The translations under genes and the position numbers were made by a program. This document shows, piece after piece, positions 14,254 to 22,242 of a DNA stretch of 64,000 nt. Under the pieces are notes generated by a model. It had not been told where the DNA came from and made no database searches. It saw only the letters and a list, made by a program, of their open reading frames with translations. This DNA is from Archilochus colubris (taxonomy: Eukaryota; Chordata; Aves; Apodiformes; Trochilidae): the NCBI GenBank assembly GCA_023079485.1, contig CM041085.1, forward strand, positions 90,779,115 through 90,843,114, read 5' to 3'. Every line of letters begins with the position of its first letter. Within the stretch, counting starts at the first letter, position 1.

Positions 14254-14576
14254 CTACAACTACTTGAAAGGAGGTTGTAATAAAATTGGTGTTGGCTTCT
14301 TCTCCCAAGTAATGAATGATAGTATGAGAGAAAATGGCCTCAAGTTGCATCAGGAGAGCTTTAGATTGAATATTAGGAATAATTTCTTTATTTAAAGAAT
14401 GGTCAACATGTGAATAGGCTGCCCAGGGAAGTGGTGGAGTCACCATCCCTGGAGGCATTCAAAAAATGTGTGGATGTGGCACTTCAGGACAAAGTTTAGT
14501 TGGCATGGTGGTGTTGGGTTGATAGTTGGACTTTATGATCCCTGATGTCTTTACCAACCTTAGTGATTTTATGTTT
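14254..14576 (+). mobile_element. CR1 LINE 3'-end fragment
   Basis: Sense-strand CR1 3' region. It starts CTACAACTACTTGAAAGGAG and continues with CTTCTCCCAAGTAA, AAAATGGCCTCAAGTTGCA, GGAATAATTTCTTTA, GGCTGCCCAGGGAAGTGGTG and CATCCCTGGAGGCATTCAAA. It ends near a degraded form of the terminal ATGATTTCT-type repeats. The order matches the canonical avian CR1 3' end, so the element sense is plus. The 102-residue minus-strand ORF overlapping it is spurious. Confidence 0.93.
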
Positions 14577-15907
14577 CTCTGCTTTTACTGCCAGAGGGGC
14601 CTCTGGATGAGTTACTACTGGTCAGACTCTGACACTAACCAATTTCCTTTGTTCCTAAAAAGTGAAAGCAACCAACCTAATTAATCATTCCCAATACTCT
14701 TTAATAAACATAATTTTGGTAAGTTGGGGTAAGTGAGTTGATGTACTCCAGAACACTGAGATTTATCTAGATACCTAATTTGTTTTTTAGGGACTTACAT
14801 AAACTTTACAACTAAAGGTGGCCCTGGGTGCTACTAAGTTGGTAAGGTTGTAAGTCCATGGTATTTCTAAGGTCAAGATACATGTTTAAGTGAATAATTG
14901 TGAGCATGGCTGGTTAGCTCACCTACAGTGGTTGTTTGCAAGCATAGACCACCATGTCACTAGCAGATGGAGCCTTTGGTATCATCAGTAAATAAAAAAA
15001 ATACTTATAGATAATAATGTCTGTAAGAATATAAATAAGAGCAAAACATATAGGTTAATGTAGGTTATCAGCCAAAAGAATAGCTATAAGACTATGAGAG
15101 TTGTAAGAAAAGCCAAGAAGTACAGAACATTTATCATGAGCTTATTTTAATATGAGGAGTAGGGGATTTTTTCTGAAACTCACTATAGTACTGCAGTATG
15201 TAGCTACATCATTATGCTTTCTTCAGTCCCGATATATCTTGCAACATCTTGTACTCTCTTGGGACTGGATATATATGAAACATCCACAGCATTATTTTGC
15301 TCATGTGCTAGGCTACAGTTAAATATTCAGCAGGACACCGTGTCTCTAGCTAGATTCACAGCAGTTATGAAAGATTAATTCAGTGTTATGATTCTGTTTA
15401 ATGAAAGAGTTGAAGTGAGCATTTCTGTTGAAAAGATTTCAGGTTCAGAAATTATGATCTTTTTAATGCTTTCTTAAAGGGCACATAATATCAATTATCT
15501 ATATAGAGTTCGTCTTTTTTATAGAAATCTTTCTCTTTCAGGATATCCATCCCAGCATCTTAACTGCAGTCCTTTCACATTGTTGTCTTTACCTTACCAT
15601 TTCAATATACACTGTAGACATTTTTTACCTGGATGTGTGGCAATTGACCTTTAGAAAACCTAAGTACAGTGCGTAACAGAATGGTGCATATTTGCAGATC
15701 TTGCTCTACATTATAAATTTAATTCAAATTTTCTGTTTCATCAGTAATAATAGTGTAAATTAGAAGTGCTTCTGAGGAAGGAATAGCAGCTTTGTGGCAA
15801 CTTCTGGTAGAATTAGTTTATACAGCAATGCCCCAAAGGAGAAAGATGAAAACAGCAACAGAGAAAGTTCCAATTTCTGCTGCTTGCAGGTCCTTTGTCT
15901 TTCTATT

Positions 15908-15923
15908 CCCCCTCCCCCCCCCC
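15908..15923. repeat. C-rich tract
   Basis: A run of cytosines broken by one T, inside a pyrimidine-rich stretch (CCCCCTCCCCCCCCCC, then ACACATCTCTCTC). It is a simple low-complexity sequence with no assigned function. Confidence 0.8.
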
Positions 15924-16687
15924 ACACATCTCTCTCTTACAAAATTAACTTGCAGTATTAATGAAGTTCAGTCTCAGCACTGGTGTGGAACCTGAAGGGT
16001 AAACTCACTTAGCAGTTTTGATATCCTAATCCTTGTAAAGCCAGCGTGAGTAGCAGATAATATTAAGCAAAGCAGTGGATACAGTTACAGTTACAATTAC
16101 AGAGGATAGTAACTGCTGTGCAATTTCTGTAAATGCAACCTCACTGATTATATCTGTGGTTTTCCTTCTGTGTTTTACAGAACACATCAAAGATGGTTTT
16201 GGTTTATTATTACCGTTTATTATTACCATTACTGTTAGAATGACAGAAGAATATGCTAAAAGGTTTGGGGACTGGTGTGAACTGGAAGTCATTATCTGAT
16301 TTATTAGGAAATTAGGGATTTTTTTTTTTTACTTATGATTCTGCTGTAAATATCATGCACTGTATTGTATAAATTGGGTTCTCTTCTGAATTTTATTACT
16401 AGTTTTTACTGCAGCACTCCCTAGAAATTTAGAAGGGACATCTTGATCAGGGCTACTCTCTTGTAGAGTACAACAGGGTCAGCACCATATCTTTAAATAG
16501 ATTTACTGGGCCTCCTCAAGAAGGAGAAGGAATGAACAAGAACATGGCTCCATCTCACTGTTCTCTTGATCTTCAGCTTGGCTAAAAAGTGGTGTCAATT
16601 GTAATGCCTCCTGGCTGGTCACCCACCCAAGATGCAGCAGGCACTGTAGCGTTTCAGACCCTTGCATATCAATCCATGGCAGTTGCC

Positions 16688-16767
16688 TGCGGAAGGTGTC
16701 CCTGCCCATGCAAGGGGTTGAAACTAGATGATCATTAAGGTCCCTTTCAACTGAATCCATTCTATGT
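16688..16767 (+). mobile_element. CR1 LINE 3'-terminal fragment
   Basis: About 80 bp of sense CR1 tail: GGAAGGTGTCCCTGCCCATG, AAACTAGATGATCATTAAGG, TCCCTTTCAACTGAATCC, then ATTCTATG. These are the last bases of the family 3' end, with the order intact. The sequence just upstream (16500-16688) is not recognisably CR1. Confidence 0.88.
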
Positions 16768-17690
16768 TGGAGCTGATGCTGACTGAAGGGCTAAAATCCA
16801 ATGATTCTTTCTGTTTGGAAACAGTAATTAGCTGTTGCACAGTTCTGCTGCCAGCGAGCCAGCTGCTGCAGTGGGCTCTTTGCTACTGTGATCAGCAGGC
16901 AAAGAACTGAATGCAAAAGGAAGGAAGATGAAGAAAAAGGAACTTCTGACTGAGATAAAGGTTACAAAATAAGTAAAAATTGCCCAATATTATGCATTTC
17001 TATCAGTAAGAGAAGAAATTCTATCCAATGTTCTGTTTACTGAGCCAGCAGAAGCTTGCAGTGCTAAAGTTGATACCCTGCAGTCTTAAAGTGGGTCTAT
17101 TTTATATCATTTGACAATTTTAGATAGTAGACGCAGCTTTGTTATTTACAAGTCATGAAGCTCCTTTCAGAAGTTGTTTATGCTTATGATATGCAGAGTA
17201 ACTGAGGGCCACATTCAGTGATGCTAGGTGGCATTGGATTAAATATTCAATCAAATCACTTGAGTGCAAATTTTGCATGCTAAAGTTCAGTGAAGGTGGA
17301 AACTGTGGCATAAGTGTGTAAAGGTAGCCAGGAATGTCTGCCAGAAAAAAACATAAACTATTTATGAAATGCATTTTTTGATCTGATTTCAAGTTGTTTG
17401 AGATTGGTAGCTTTATTATGTGAAAATCCATTTGCATCTCATGTACAGAGATGTTCTTGGTGTATGCTTTGCGTTAATGCCTTCTGTGCCTTGTGTTTTA
17501 TTTTGTGTGTACGTGATCTTTATGACCACCTTAACTACCCATATAGATCTGTCTGTCCACATTTGTGGGTAGTTGTCCATTCCTTCTGTATGGTTTTTCA
17601 GCATGCAGGTAATAATGAGAAGCAATTAATCCAAATAGTATCCATGTAGTTTCTGTTTGAGGTGGTTTGGCAGCTCAGCCAAAATACAAA

Positions 17691-17721
17691 GTTTCAGCAA
17701 GTTTCACTTTCTGCATTTCAG
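17691..17721 (+). promoter_or_regulatory. KHDRBS2: Splice acceptor of exon 17722, with an in-frame alternative AG
   Basis: A pyrimidine-rich stretch ending CTTTCTGCATTTCAG immediately precedes the conserved protein segment, fixing the acceptor AG at 17720-17721. A second TTTCAG ends at 17697. Using it would add 24 nt, or eight codons (QVSLSAFQ), with no stop and no frame change. The downstream acceptor is preferred because homology to SLM-1 proteins starts exactly at DYNDEI. Confidence 0.85.
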
Positions 17722-17849
17722 GACTATAATGATGAAATTCGCCAGGAGCAGCTGAGAGAATTGTCATATTTGAATGGTTCTGAGGATTCAGCACGTGGAC
17801 GGGGCATTCGAGGAAGAGGGATCCGTCTGCCACCTACAGCTCCTTCAAG
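17722..17849 (+). CDS. KHDRBS2: KHDRBS2 (SLM-1) internal coding exon: post-KH linker and RG box
   Basis: Part of the STAR-family RNA-binding protein SLM-1, a neuronal nuclear splicing regulator that binds U(U/A)AA-type motifs and is related to Sam68. The exon encodes 42 full codons plus two bases. It starts DYNDEIRQEQLRELSYLNGS, which follows the KH/QUA2 region in this family. It then gives an RG cluster (ARGRGIRGRGIR), a typical arginine-methylation substrate, and ends LPPTAPS plus two bases of an Arg codon. The KHDRBS2 paralogue is chosen over KHDRBS3 because of the GSEDSxRGRGIRGRGIR stretch, recalled from the mammalian protein. The exon runs from a CAG acceptor to a weak donor, AAG|GTGTGG. 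It is phase 0 at the start and phase 2 at the end, so skipping it alone would shift the frame. No disabling change is seen. Confidence 0.95.
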
Positions 17850-17855
17850 GTGTGG
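17850..17855 (+). promoter_or_regulatory. KHDRBS2: Weak 5' splice site GTGTGG
   Basis: The donor is placed here because the split Arg codon AG|G joins in frame to the next exon at 22041, giving SR-GRGGA as in the family. The intronic bases GTGTGG match the consensus GTRAGT poorly at positions 3 to 6, in contrast to the strong GTAAGT after the next exon. Unspliced reading continues for 17 codons (CGSMRYYANSFENVKTK) and stops at TAA 17902-17904. Confidence 0.8.
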
Positions 17856-17890
17856 TAGCATGAGGTATTATGCTAATAGCTTTGAAAATG

Positions 17891-17921
17891 TAAAAACAAA
17901 ATAAATAAATAAATAAATAAA
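17891..17921 (+). promoter_or_regulatory. KHDRBS2: TAAA tract: candidate STAR-protein site and polyadenylation hexamers
   Basis: Five uninterrupted TAAA units at 17902-17921, preceded by TAAAA at 17891, lie 52 nt downstream of the weak donor. Seen directly: the repeat also forms five overlapping AATAAA hexamers (first at 17900-17905), and the first unit supplies the in-frame stop of an unspliced transcript. Known: SLM-1, SLM-2 and Sam68 bind clustered UAAA or UUAA. A T- and GT-rich stretch follows at about 17983-18015 and could be a downstream polyadenylation element. Function is inferred, and a plain AAAT microsatellite is the alternative. Confidence 0.45.
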
Positions 17922-18017
17922 GAAACAAAGTTTACAAAAAAGTAAAGAAAATCACATACACATCAGGGTCAGTAAACGAAAGCCTTTTTTGTTCTAAAAC
18001 TTGTGTGGTCTGTGTTC

Positions 18018-19341
18018 ACAGAATCACAGAATCAGACAGGTTGGAAAGGACCTCTGAGATCATCAAGTCCATCCTTTACCCCACTTCCACCGTGGTTACC
18101 AGACCATGGCACTATGTGCCACATCCAGTCTCTTCTTAACCTCCAGGGACAGAGAATCCACCACCTCCCTGGGCAGCCCATTCCAATGCCTGGTTACCCT
18201 CTCTGTAAAAAATTTCTTCCTAATATCTAACTTAAACTTCCCCTGACAGAGCTTAAGTCCATGCCCTCTTGTCCCTACTGATAGCTGTCTGGGAGAAGAG
18301 ACCGACTCCCCTCTGGCTACACCCTCCTTTCAGGTAGATGTAGAGAGTGATGAAGTCTCCCCTGAGCCTCCTCTTCTCCAGACTGAACACCCCCAGCTCC
18401 CTCAGCCCTTCCTCACAGGACTTGTCCTGGATCCCTTCACAGCCTCCTTGCTCTTCTCTGGACCTGCTCCAGTACCTCAATCTCCTTCCTGAACTGAGGG
18501 GCCCAGAACTGGACACAGTACTTGAGGTGTGGCCTCACCAGGGCTGAGTACAGGGGAAGAATCCCTTCCCTGGACCTGCTGGCCACACTGTTCCTGATCC
18601 AGGCCAGGATGCCATTGGCCTTCTTGGCCACCTGGGCACACTGATGGCTCATGTTCAGCTTCCTGTCAATCCAGACTCCCAGGTCCCTTTCTGCCTGGCT
18701 GCTCTCAGCCACTCTGTGCCCAGCCTGTAGCTCCCCATGGGGTTGTTGTGGCCAAAGTGCAGGACCTGGCACTTGGCCATGTTGAACCTCATCCTGTTGG
18801 AATCAGCCCAACTCTCCAGTCTGTCCAGGTCCCTCTGCAGAGCCCTTCTGCCTTCCAGCTGATCCACACTCCCCTCAACTTAGTGTTGTCTGTGAATTTG
18901 CTAGCTGTGGACTCAATCCCCTCATTTAATCATCAGTGAAGATATTAAACAGAACCAGGCCCAGCACAGATCCCTGGGGGACACCACTGGTGGGCAGCCA
19001 CCAATTGGATCAGCACCGTTCAGCACCACTCTCTGGGGGCCTCCAGCAGTTCCTAACCCAGTGCAGAGTGGGCTGACAGCTTTGTCAGGAGAATCCTATG
19101 GGAGACAGTGTCAAAGGCCTTGCTGAAGTCCAGGCAGACTCCATCCACAGCCTTCCCCTCATCCCCCAGGCGGGTCACCCGATCACAAAAGGAGATCAGG
19201 TTGGTCAGACAGGACCTGTCCTTCCTAACCCCGTGCTGGCTGGGTCTGATCCCCTGTCCATCCTGTAGGTGCTATGTGATTGCCCCCAGGAGGATCTGCT
19301 CCATAACCCTGCCAGGCACTGAGGCCAGGCTGACTGGCCTC
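18018..19341 (-). mobile_element. CR1 LINE, 5'-truncated, with degraded RT and C-terminal ORF2
   Basis: The longest element in the window. The + strand starts with the antisense 3' end (TCACAGAATCACAGAATCAG). Read on the minus strand, going inwards from 19341, ORF2 motifs appear in order: DxSKAFDTVSHRILL near 19090-19130, GVPQGSVLGLVLFNIF near 18940-18985, the catalytic region near 18885-18900, then [40 protein letters not shown] and [19 protein letters not shown]. These are reverse-transcriptase motifs and the CR1 C-terminal domain. The usual FADD catalytic motif reads FTDN here, and frameshifts split the ORF, so the copy is inactive. Homology stops at about 19341, a typical 5' truncation. 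It begins only 168 nt after the exon at 17722-17849. Confidence 0.95.
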
Positions 19342-19559
19342 ACACCTTGTTGTGCCAAGGTCTCTGATCTACAGTACACAGGATACAGTGTGTGGTATAC
19401 AACTATCAAACAACAAAATCAAAGCAGATTGTGGAACCAGTGAAAGGATATTTCTCTTATGCCACAGAGTATTGGTGTGGTCAGTAGCATAACATTATTG
19501 GCTAGTAAAACAGTATAGTCAGAGAAGGCTACATACTCTGGACCTTTATTTGCCAAATA

Positions 19560-19615
19560 ATTTTTGTATATATATTATATCTAAGGTATATATATTGTAT
19601 TATATATTATTTGTT
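19560..19615. repeat. TA-rich low-complexity stretch
   Basis: Imperfect TATATAT runs (TGTATATATATTATATCT, then TATATATTGTATTATATATT). Simple sequence, possibly a decayed TA microsatellite. Confidence 0.75.
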
Positions 19616-20410
19616 ATATTGGTTATCAGTTTTCTATTATTTTCATTGACATAATCTAAATACACTGGTGAATTAATATTTCCTGAATTCTTCCATGTAT
19701 TTTTTCATATATAGGTAGCAGCTCTGCTTGTTTGTAAGTCCTGTTCAGTCACTCCTTCAGACTCATTTTTAACAGTGAACCCTTAAGAAATTTGTTGCCT
19801 CAGGCATCTATGGCTGCTGCTTCTAGTCATCTGTAGAGATAACTTCAGGATGGGTTCAAAGACATTTACTTTTATTTTGGAAGAAATAGGATATGGAGGA
19901 GCTTGACAGAGGAGTTGTTCTCTGGTAATTGAACTAGTTGATCTTATCTATGACCTTTTTTTCCCCCCTGAAGGTGTTCATAACATTTGCCCTCAGTTCT
20001 TCTTGAGTCGGATTTTTTTAGCAGTAGTATGATGCAGAGGATTTTTTTAAGCTTGTAATTCGTGACCATATTCCACTCAGAGTCTTTTTGGGCACCAGAA
20101 ACCATTCTTCTAAGACCTCTGAAGGGCTTAATAATGATGTTCAGAATGTCACTGCAACAAAACAGGAGCTTTTATATTAGGTTCAAAGCATAATCAGCAG
20201 AGTGCTGACACCCATTTCCTGCAAAATATCCAAGTGATTGGATCAGTTGGACAGATACAGGATATTGGATGCTTTCCTTATTGACCAGTCAGAAATCTGA
20301 GAAGAATATTTTTGTAAAAATTTCGACTGATATATTATAAGCTAAATATTTATGCTAATAATTTATGCTAATAGCATAATTATATTTATGGTCTTGCGGT
20401 TGATACTCTT

Positions 20411-20633
20411 AAGGGAAGGGATGCCATCCAGAGCAACCTTGACAGGCTTGAGAGGTCAGTCTGTCTTAACCCCTTGAAGTTCAACAAGGCCAAGAGCAAG
20501 GTCCTGCACACAGGTAATCAACAGTGTCAGCACAGACTAGAGGATGGAGGACTTGAGAGGAGCCCTCGGGGATGTGATATTGGTAGATGGGAATCTGGAC
20601 ATGAGCTGGCAATGTGTTTTTGCAACCCAGAAG
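20411..20633 (+). mobile_element. CR1 LINE, left part of an interrupted copy
   Basis: Sense CR1 ORF2 3' region: GGGATGCCATCCAGAGCAAC, CTTGACAGGCTTGAGAGGTC, TTCAACAAGGCCAAGAGCAA and GGTCCTGCACA, then a diverged stretch containing CTGGACATGAGCTGGCAATG and TGCAACCCAGAAG. The family sequence continues without a gap at 20935 once the inserted element and one copy of its 6-bp target duplication are removed. This part therefore pre-dates the insertion. Confidence 0.85.
20628..20633. repeat. Target-site duplication CAGAAG (left copy)
   Basis: CAGAAG directly precedes the terminal TGTAGTG of the 295-bp element and recurs at 20929-20934 directly after its terminal CACTACA. The flanking CR1 has the single form CCCAGAAG at this point in the family. 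Confidence 0.85.
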
Positions 20634-20928
20634 TGTAGTGAAATGAGGGAACCAGGTGCCACTAATTGCCAGGTAGTGGGCGTGAGCTTGTGTTAAGCCC
20701 ACCTGTGCCTGGTTGGGGTGGGCCCCCACTGTGCATGAGCAGGAGCAGGGGGCCAATAAAAGGTGAGGCCCAAGACACAGGCTCAGCTCAGTCCTGAGCT
20801 ACCCAGCAGAGAAGTCAGTTGCTCTTGGAGCAACAGCACCGATCCAGGCTAGTCAACCATGAGGCTATAGGCTCGGAGCACTGTTCTTGAGTCTCTGCTG
20901 GAACACCTAGTTGCCTCATTTCACTACA
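20634..20928. mobile_element. 295-bp inverted-repeat element (non-autonomous, unique core)
   Basis: Begins TGTAGTGAAATGAGGGAACC and ends with the inverted counterpart GTTGCCTCATTTCACTACA. The terminal inverted repeat is about 25 bp with few mismatches. A 6-bp target duplication (CAGAAG) flanks it, and it splits a CR1 copy. It has no coding capacity. The first ~122 bp are homologous to the foldback element at 51400-51607. The rest (from about 20757) is unique and contains CCAATAAAAGG. Because it starts TG and ends CA with a 6-bp duplication, a solo LTR is an alternative. The long terminal inverted repeat and the palindromic relative favour a small DNA transposon. Confidence 0.8.
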
Positions 20929-20934
20929 CAGAAG
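20929..20934. repeat. Target-site duplication CAGAAG (right copy)
   Basis: Matches 20628-20633 exactly and marks the right border of the inserted element. Confidence 0.85.
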
Positions 20935-21112
20935 ACCATCTGTGTCTTGGACTGCATAACAAGTGAGACCAGCAGGTCAAGGGAGGTGATTCTGCTCTAA
21001 TGATGGATATTCCATCATTGGAAGTATTCAAGGTCAAGTTTGACTGGGCTTTGAGCAACTTGTTCTGGTGAAAGATGTCTCTGCCTGAAGCAGGGAGTTT
21101 GGACCAGTGATT
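20935..21112 (+). mobile_element. CR1 LINE, right part of the interrupted copy
   Basis: Resumes the CR1 sense sequence directly after the insertion: ACCATCTGTGTCTTGGACTG, CAGGTCAAGGGAGGTGATTC. An apparent internal deletion at about 21000 follows, then GGAAGTATTCAAGGTCAAGT, TTTGAGCAACTTGTTCTGGT and GAAAGATGTCTCTGCCTGAA. The order is that of the family 3' end. Confidence 0.85.
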
Positions 21113-22016
21113 TTATGAAGGTCTTACCCAAGCCATTCTGCTGTTCTGTGACATTGGTTACTAAAGCTTGTAGTAAAGTAGCAAACATCACACACCAGTG
21201 CTGTGGGTTTGGTTGTCCCAGCAGAGAAAGAGCCACATCTCACACTACTGTGAGAGACCTGAGTTTCATTGACAGCTCTGGATCTGGGTGTCACCCATGG
21301 TTGTACCCAGCACTCAGTCTTCAGAAAGGGCAGCACACTCAGGACCATACTGCTCTGAAACAAAACTCACAGACAGCTTCCCTGATACAGCCCTGTTCTA
21401 ATTTGTCATGTAGTGTAGTTACAAAAACATCTTTCTAAGCAGACACAACTTCTGTTGACTTACCAGCTAGTTCAGAAAGATGAATATAGCATAAAGAAAT
21501 GGGAGGATGCTAAACCTGTGCTCTGTATGTGCCTTTTTCTCTGCACAGTGGGGGAAAAGAGAATTCTGTGCCACTCCTCCTCTTCTTCTCCGCTCTTGCT
21601 CTTCTTTGTCTTGCAGATTTCTGTCATCCTGCACCATCTTGTTTCTGCCAGTCAATTTCTCCCACCCACCAATACACACAAGAACAAGAGCAACGACTGT
21701 TCTTGTAAAATAGTTTGAGAGCAACTGAAAAAGTTCCTCACTTTCTTCTTCCTCTGGAAGTACTTTGCAGCAAAATTGTGGATTACAGTGGTCCACAGTT
21801 TTATTAGTACAAGCAACAAGAGGATCAGGTGCAAAAGGCACTGGGTGGCTTAAAAAAAAATGCCTTTCCATAATACGAGTTCTGCCTGAGATATTGCTTA
21901 AAAGTGCTTGACATTGTAGCTGCCAAAACCCCAGAATTATATCATCCTTTAAATAGCAGTAAAAATGTAAGAGCCTTTAAAATTGCATGTCCTTCCTGGT
22001 CGTACATGCCAAAGTG

Positions 22017-22040
22017 ATCATTCTTTTTTGCTTCCCTCAG
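22017..22040 (+). promoter_or_regulatory. KHDRBS2: Splice acceptor of exon 22041
   Basis: A strong pyrimidine tract, TTCTTTTTTGCTTCCCTCAG, ends with AG at 22039-22040. The next base completes the Arg codon split at the previous donor. Confidence 0.92.
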
Positions 22041-22236
22041 GGGACGTGGGGGTGCAATTCCTCCCCCCCTGCCTGGACGAGGTGCCCAAGCACCCAGAGG
22101 AGCGCCGGTGACCCGTGGAGCCCTCCCAGTCCCACCAGTGGCAAGGGGTGTGCCCACTCCCAGAACAAGGGGTGCCCCAGCTGTCCCAGGCTACAGACCA
22201 CCCCCTCCACCTGCACACGAGGCCTATGAAGAATAT
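22041..22236 (+). CDS. KHDRBS2: KHDRBS2 (SLM-1) internal coding exon: RG/proline-rich linker
   Basis: Continues the SLM-1 protein from the split Arg codon: one base plus 65 codons, ending at a codon boundary. It encodes GRGGAIPPPLPGRG, APVTRGALPVPPVARGVPTP, RTRGAPAVPGYRPPPPPAHE, then AYEEY. These are the RG repeats (methylation substrates) and proline-rich SH3- or WW-ligand stretches of Sam68-like proteins, ending at the start of the C-terminal tyrosine-rich tail. The LPVPPVARGVPTPR and AHEAYEEY segments match KHDRBS2 as recalled, rather than KHDRBS3. It is distinctly more G+C-rich than its surroundings. The donor is a strong GTAAGT. With exon 17722-17849 it makes 324 nt, or 108 codons in frame. 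The Tyr-rich tail exons are not in the window. Confidence 0.96.
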
Positions 22237-22242
22237 GTAAGT
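22237..22242 (+). promoter_or_regulatory. KHDRBS2: Strong 5' splice site GTAAGT
   Basis: GAATAT|GTAAGT follows the EEY codons and is a consensus donor. Read-through would add VSNCVC and then reach a stop. Confidence 0.92.

Larger units (their letters stand above)
1..17721 (+). other. KHDRBS2: Intron of KHDRBS2 (partial, upstream)
   Basis: Non-coding A+T-rich DNA upstream of the first visible KHDRBS2 exon. I looked for the preceding exon, which should encode the end of the KH/QUA2 region (a segment ending just before the residues DYNDE), and did not find it. The intron therefore probably starts outside the window. The stretch holds CR1 fragments, a 101-bp tandem duplication and simple repeats, listed separately. 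The rest (for example 2200-5600, 5800-14250 and 14580-16690) shows only short random ORFs and A-rich or T-rich tracts. Assignment to the intron is inferred from the exons downstream, not seen directly. Confidence 0.75.
17850..22040 (+). other. KHDRBS2: KHDRBS2 intron between the two visible exons
   Basis: A 4.19-kb phase-2 intron bounded by GTGTGG and CCTCAG. It contains the TAAA tract at 17891-17921, a 1.3-kb dead CR1 on the minus strand, an A+T-rich stretch at about 19550-19680, and a plus-strand CR1 split by a 295-bp inverted-repeat element. In 19342-20400 and 21113-22016 I see no repeat or gene I can name. Confidence 0.93.

Noticed and set aside
16026..16299. Opposed 88- and 74-residue ORFs (ITVTVTI-like)
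   Set aside because: They derive from short ACAGTTACA- and TTATTACC-type repeats and have no independent support.
18253..18947. Minus-strand ORFs of 70-111 residues as possible host genes
   Set aside because: They are frameshifted pieces of the CR1 ORF2 C-terminal region and 3' end, inside the element 18018-19341.
20634..20928. Calling the 295-bp element a solo retroviral LTR outright
   Set aside because: TG...CA ends, a 6-bp duplication and CCAATAAAAGG fit, but the ~25-bp terminal inverted repeat and a palindromic relative with the same ends fit a DNA transposon better. Kept as the alternative.
21467..21871. 134-residue minus-strand ORF, the longest in the window
   Set aside because: No recognised domain; its composition follows pyrimidine-rich stretches on the + strand, and nothing indicates a promoter, splice sites or a retrocopy tail.
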